NCBI GenBank assembly: GCA_964399265.1
Contig: CAYNQF010000118.1
Location: forward strand, 1-6,240
Direction: 5' to 3'
DNA length: 6,240 nucleotides
DNA from: WJLY01 sp964399265
GTDB taxonomy: Bacteria > Joyebacterota > Joyebacteria > Joyebacterales > Joyebacteraceae
Shown: positions 5,751 through 6,240 of the stretch, in pieces
Layout: each line of letters opens with the position of its first letter
Position numbering within the stretch: position 1 is the first letter of the stretch
The notes under the pieces: model-generated
What the model was told of the DNA's origin: nothing
Database searches by the model: none
Seen by the model: the letters and a program-made list of their open reading frames with translations, nothing else
Position numbers and translations under genes: made by a program

Positions 5751-6240
5751 ATGGCGAGTCTGCTCGCGGGTGGTACGTCAGTCACTCAGGACAAGAAGAA
5801 GATCGGCATGGTGGCCGGACTCATGGTCGTCCTGCTGGTCGTCCTCGTGATGAGGTTCCTGCTGCCCGGCGACTCGGCAACCGATTCGGCGGGAGCCGGA
5901 GGTGGCATCGGGACGTGCCGTCCAAGCCTGCTCGACGCGCACCCCACATACCTCGAGACCATCGCCCGGATAGCACGAATGCAGTCCGAGAAATCGTACA
6001 ACGCAGGAGAGACGCGCGACCCCATGCAGCCGCTCATCAAAGAAAGGACAACTCAGCGTGCAGAACCGCGCGTGACCGATGAAGCCCCGCTCTCTACGGA
6101 ACTGCCCAGGATGTCACTCCATGGGGTGATCTGGGACCCGGAGAACCCGATAGCGATCATCGACGGGCTGGACCTCAGGGTCGGTGACACCATCAAGGGG
6201 GCTCGCATCGTTGAGATCGGATTCGACCAGGTTGTGCTCA
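5751..6240 (+). CDS. pilP: PilP/GspC-like protein, N-terminal part (3' end outside window)
   Basis: The ATG follows the pilO stop by 6 bases, with GGGAGGA (5734-5740) overlapping the end of pilO. The frame stays open through 163 codons to the window edge. KKK (15-17) precedes a membrane helix (about 18-38, IGMVAGLMVVLLVVLVMRFLL), giving an N-in, C-out topology. A Gly/Ala/Pro-rich linker (40-120) leads to SLHGVIWDPENPIAIIDGLDLRVGDTIKGARIVEI (122-156). That stretch is the beta-rich homology region shared by PilP and GspC, with the pattern L-x-G-I/V-x-x-D-x-x-x-P-x-A-I-I-x-G...G-D-x-I-x-G. Its position fourth after PilMNO supports PilP. It lacks the lipoprotein signal and lipobox found in Pseudomonas PilP and is anchored like GspC. 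The family partner is the secretin PilQ, expected downstream. Confidence 0.85.
   Translation, partial: MASLLAGGTSVTQDKKKIGMVAGLMVVLLVVLVMRFLLPGDSATDSAGAGGGIGTCRPSLLDAHPTYLETIARIARMQSEKSYNAGETRDPMQPLIKERTTQRAEPRVTDEAPLSTELPRMSLHGVIWDPENPIAIIDGLDLRVGDTIKGARIVEIGFDQVVL

Overview
The window looks like a piece of a bacterial chromosome from a GC-rich Gram-negative lineage. It is wholly occupied by a type IV pilus (T4P) gene cluster, all on the + strand. The third codon positions are strongly G/C, starts are ATG or GTG, and Shine-Dalgarno sequences are clear. A PilMNOP inner-membrane platform implies an outer membrane. The gene order PilT-PilC-pilin-pilin-PilM-PilN-PilO-PilP resembles T4P loci of uncultivated or deltaproteobacteria-like and FCB-type lineages, but the sequence alone does not let me name a phylum.

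Layout: 1-966 is the 3' part of a PilT-family retraction ATPase, with its N-terminus outside the window. 994-2199 is PilC, the polytopic platform protein. 2251-2682 and 2869-3309 are two paralogous type IVa-like prepilins, about two thirds identical after the cleavage site by my hand alignment. 3415-4446 is PilM (actin-like), 4449-5060 PilN, 5097-5744 PilO, and 5751 to the window end is the N-terminal part of a PilP/GspC-like protein. An outer-membrane secretin (PilQ) would be expected just downstream. No intergenic gap exceeds 186 bases, and there are no tRNAs, rRNAs, mobile elements or CRISPR arrays.

How the genes fit together: the two pilins are the fibre subunits. PilC anchors the base of the pilus and is driven by hexameric ATPases, of which the PilT seen here is the depolymerising type; PilB and the PilD peptidase are not in the window. 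PilM (cytoplasm), PilN and PilO (single-pass, periplasmic) and PilP form the alignment complex that links the platform to the secretin.

The least ordinary part is the pilin region. The two pilins differ sharply in codon choice, Shine-Dalgarno strength and leader charge. They are separated by a very stable GC hairpin, an orphan Shine-Dalgarno-like sequence and two back-to-back hairpins, and a further hairpin separates the second pilin from pilM. This suggests post-transcriptional tuning that makes the first pilin the abundant subunit and the second a minor or alternative one. I see no evidence of a wholly new system; this is a conventional T4P operon with some unusual regulatory architecture.
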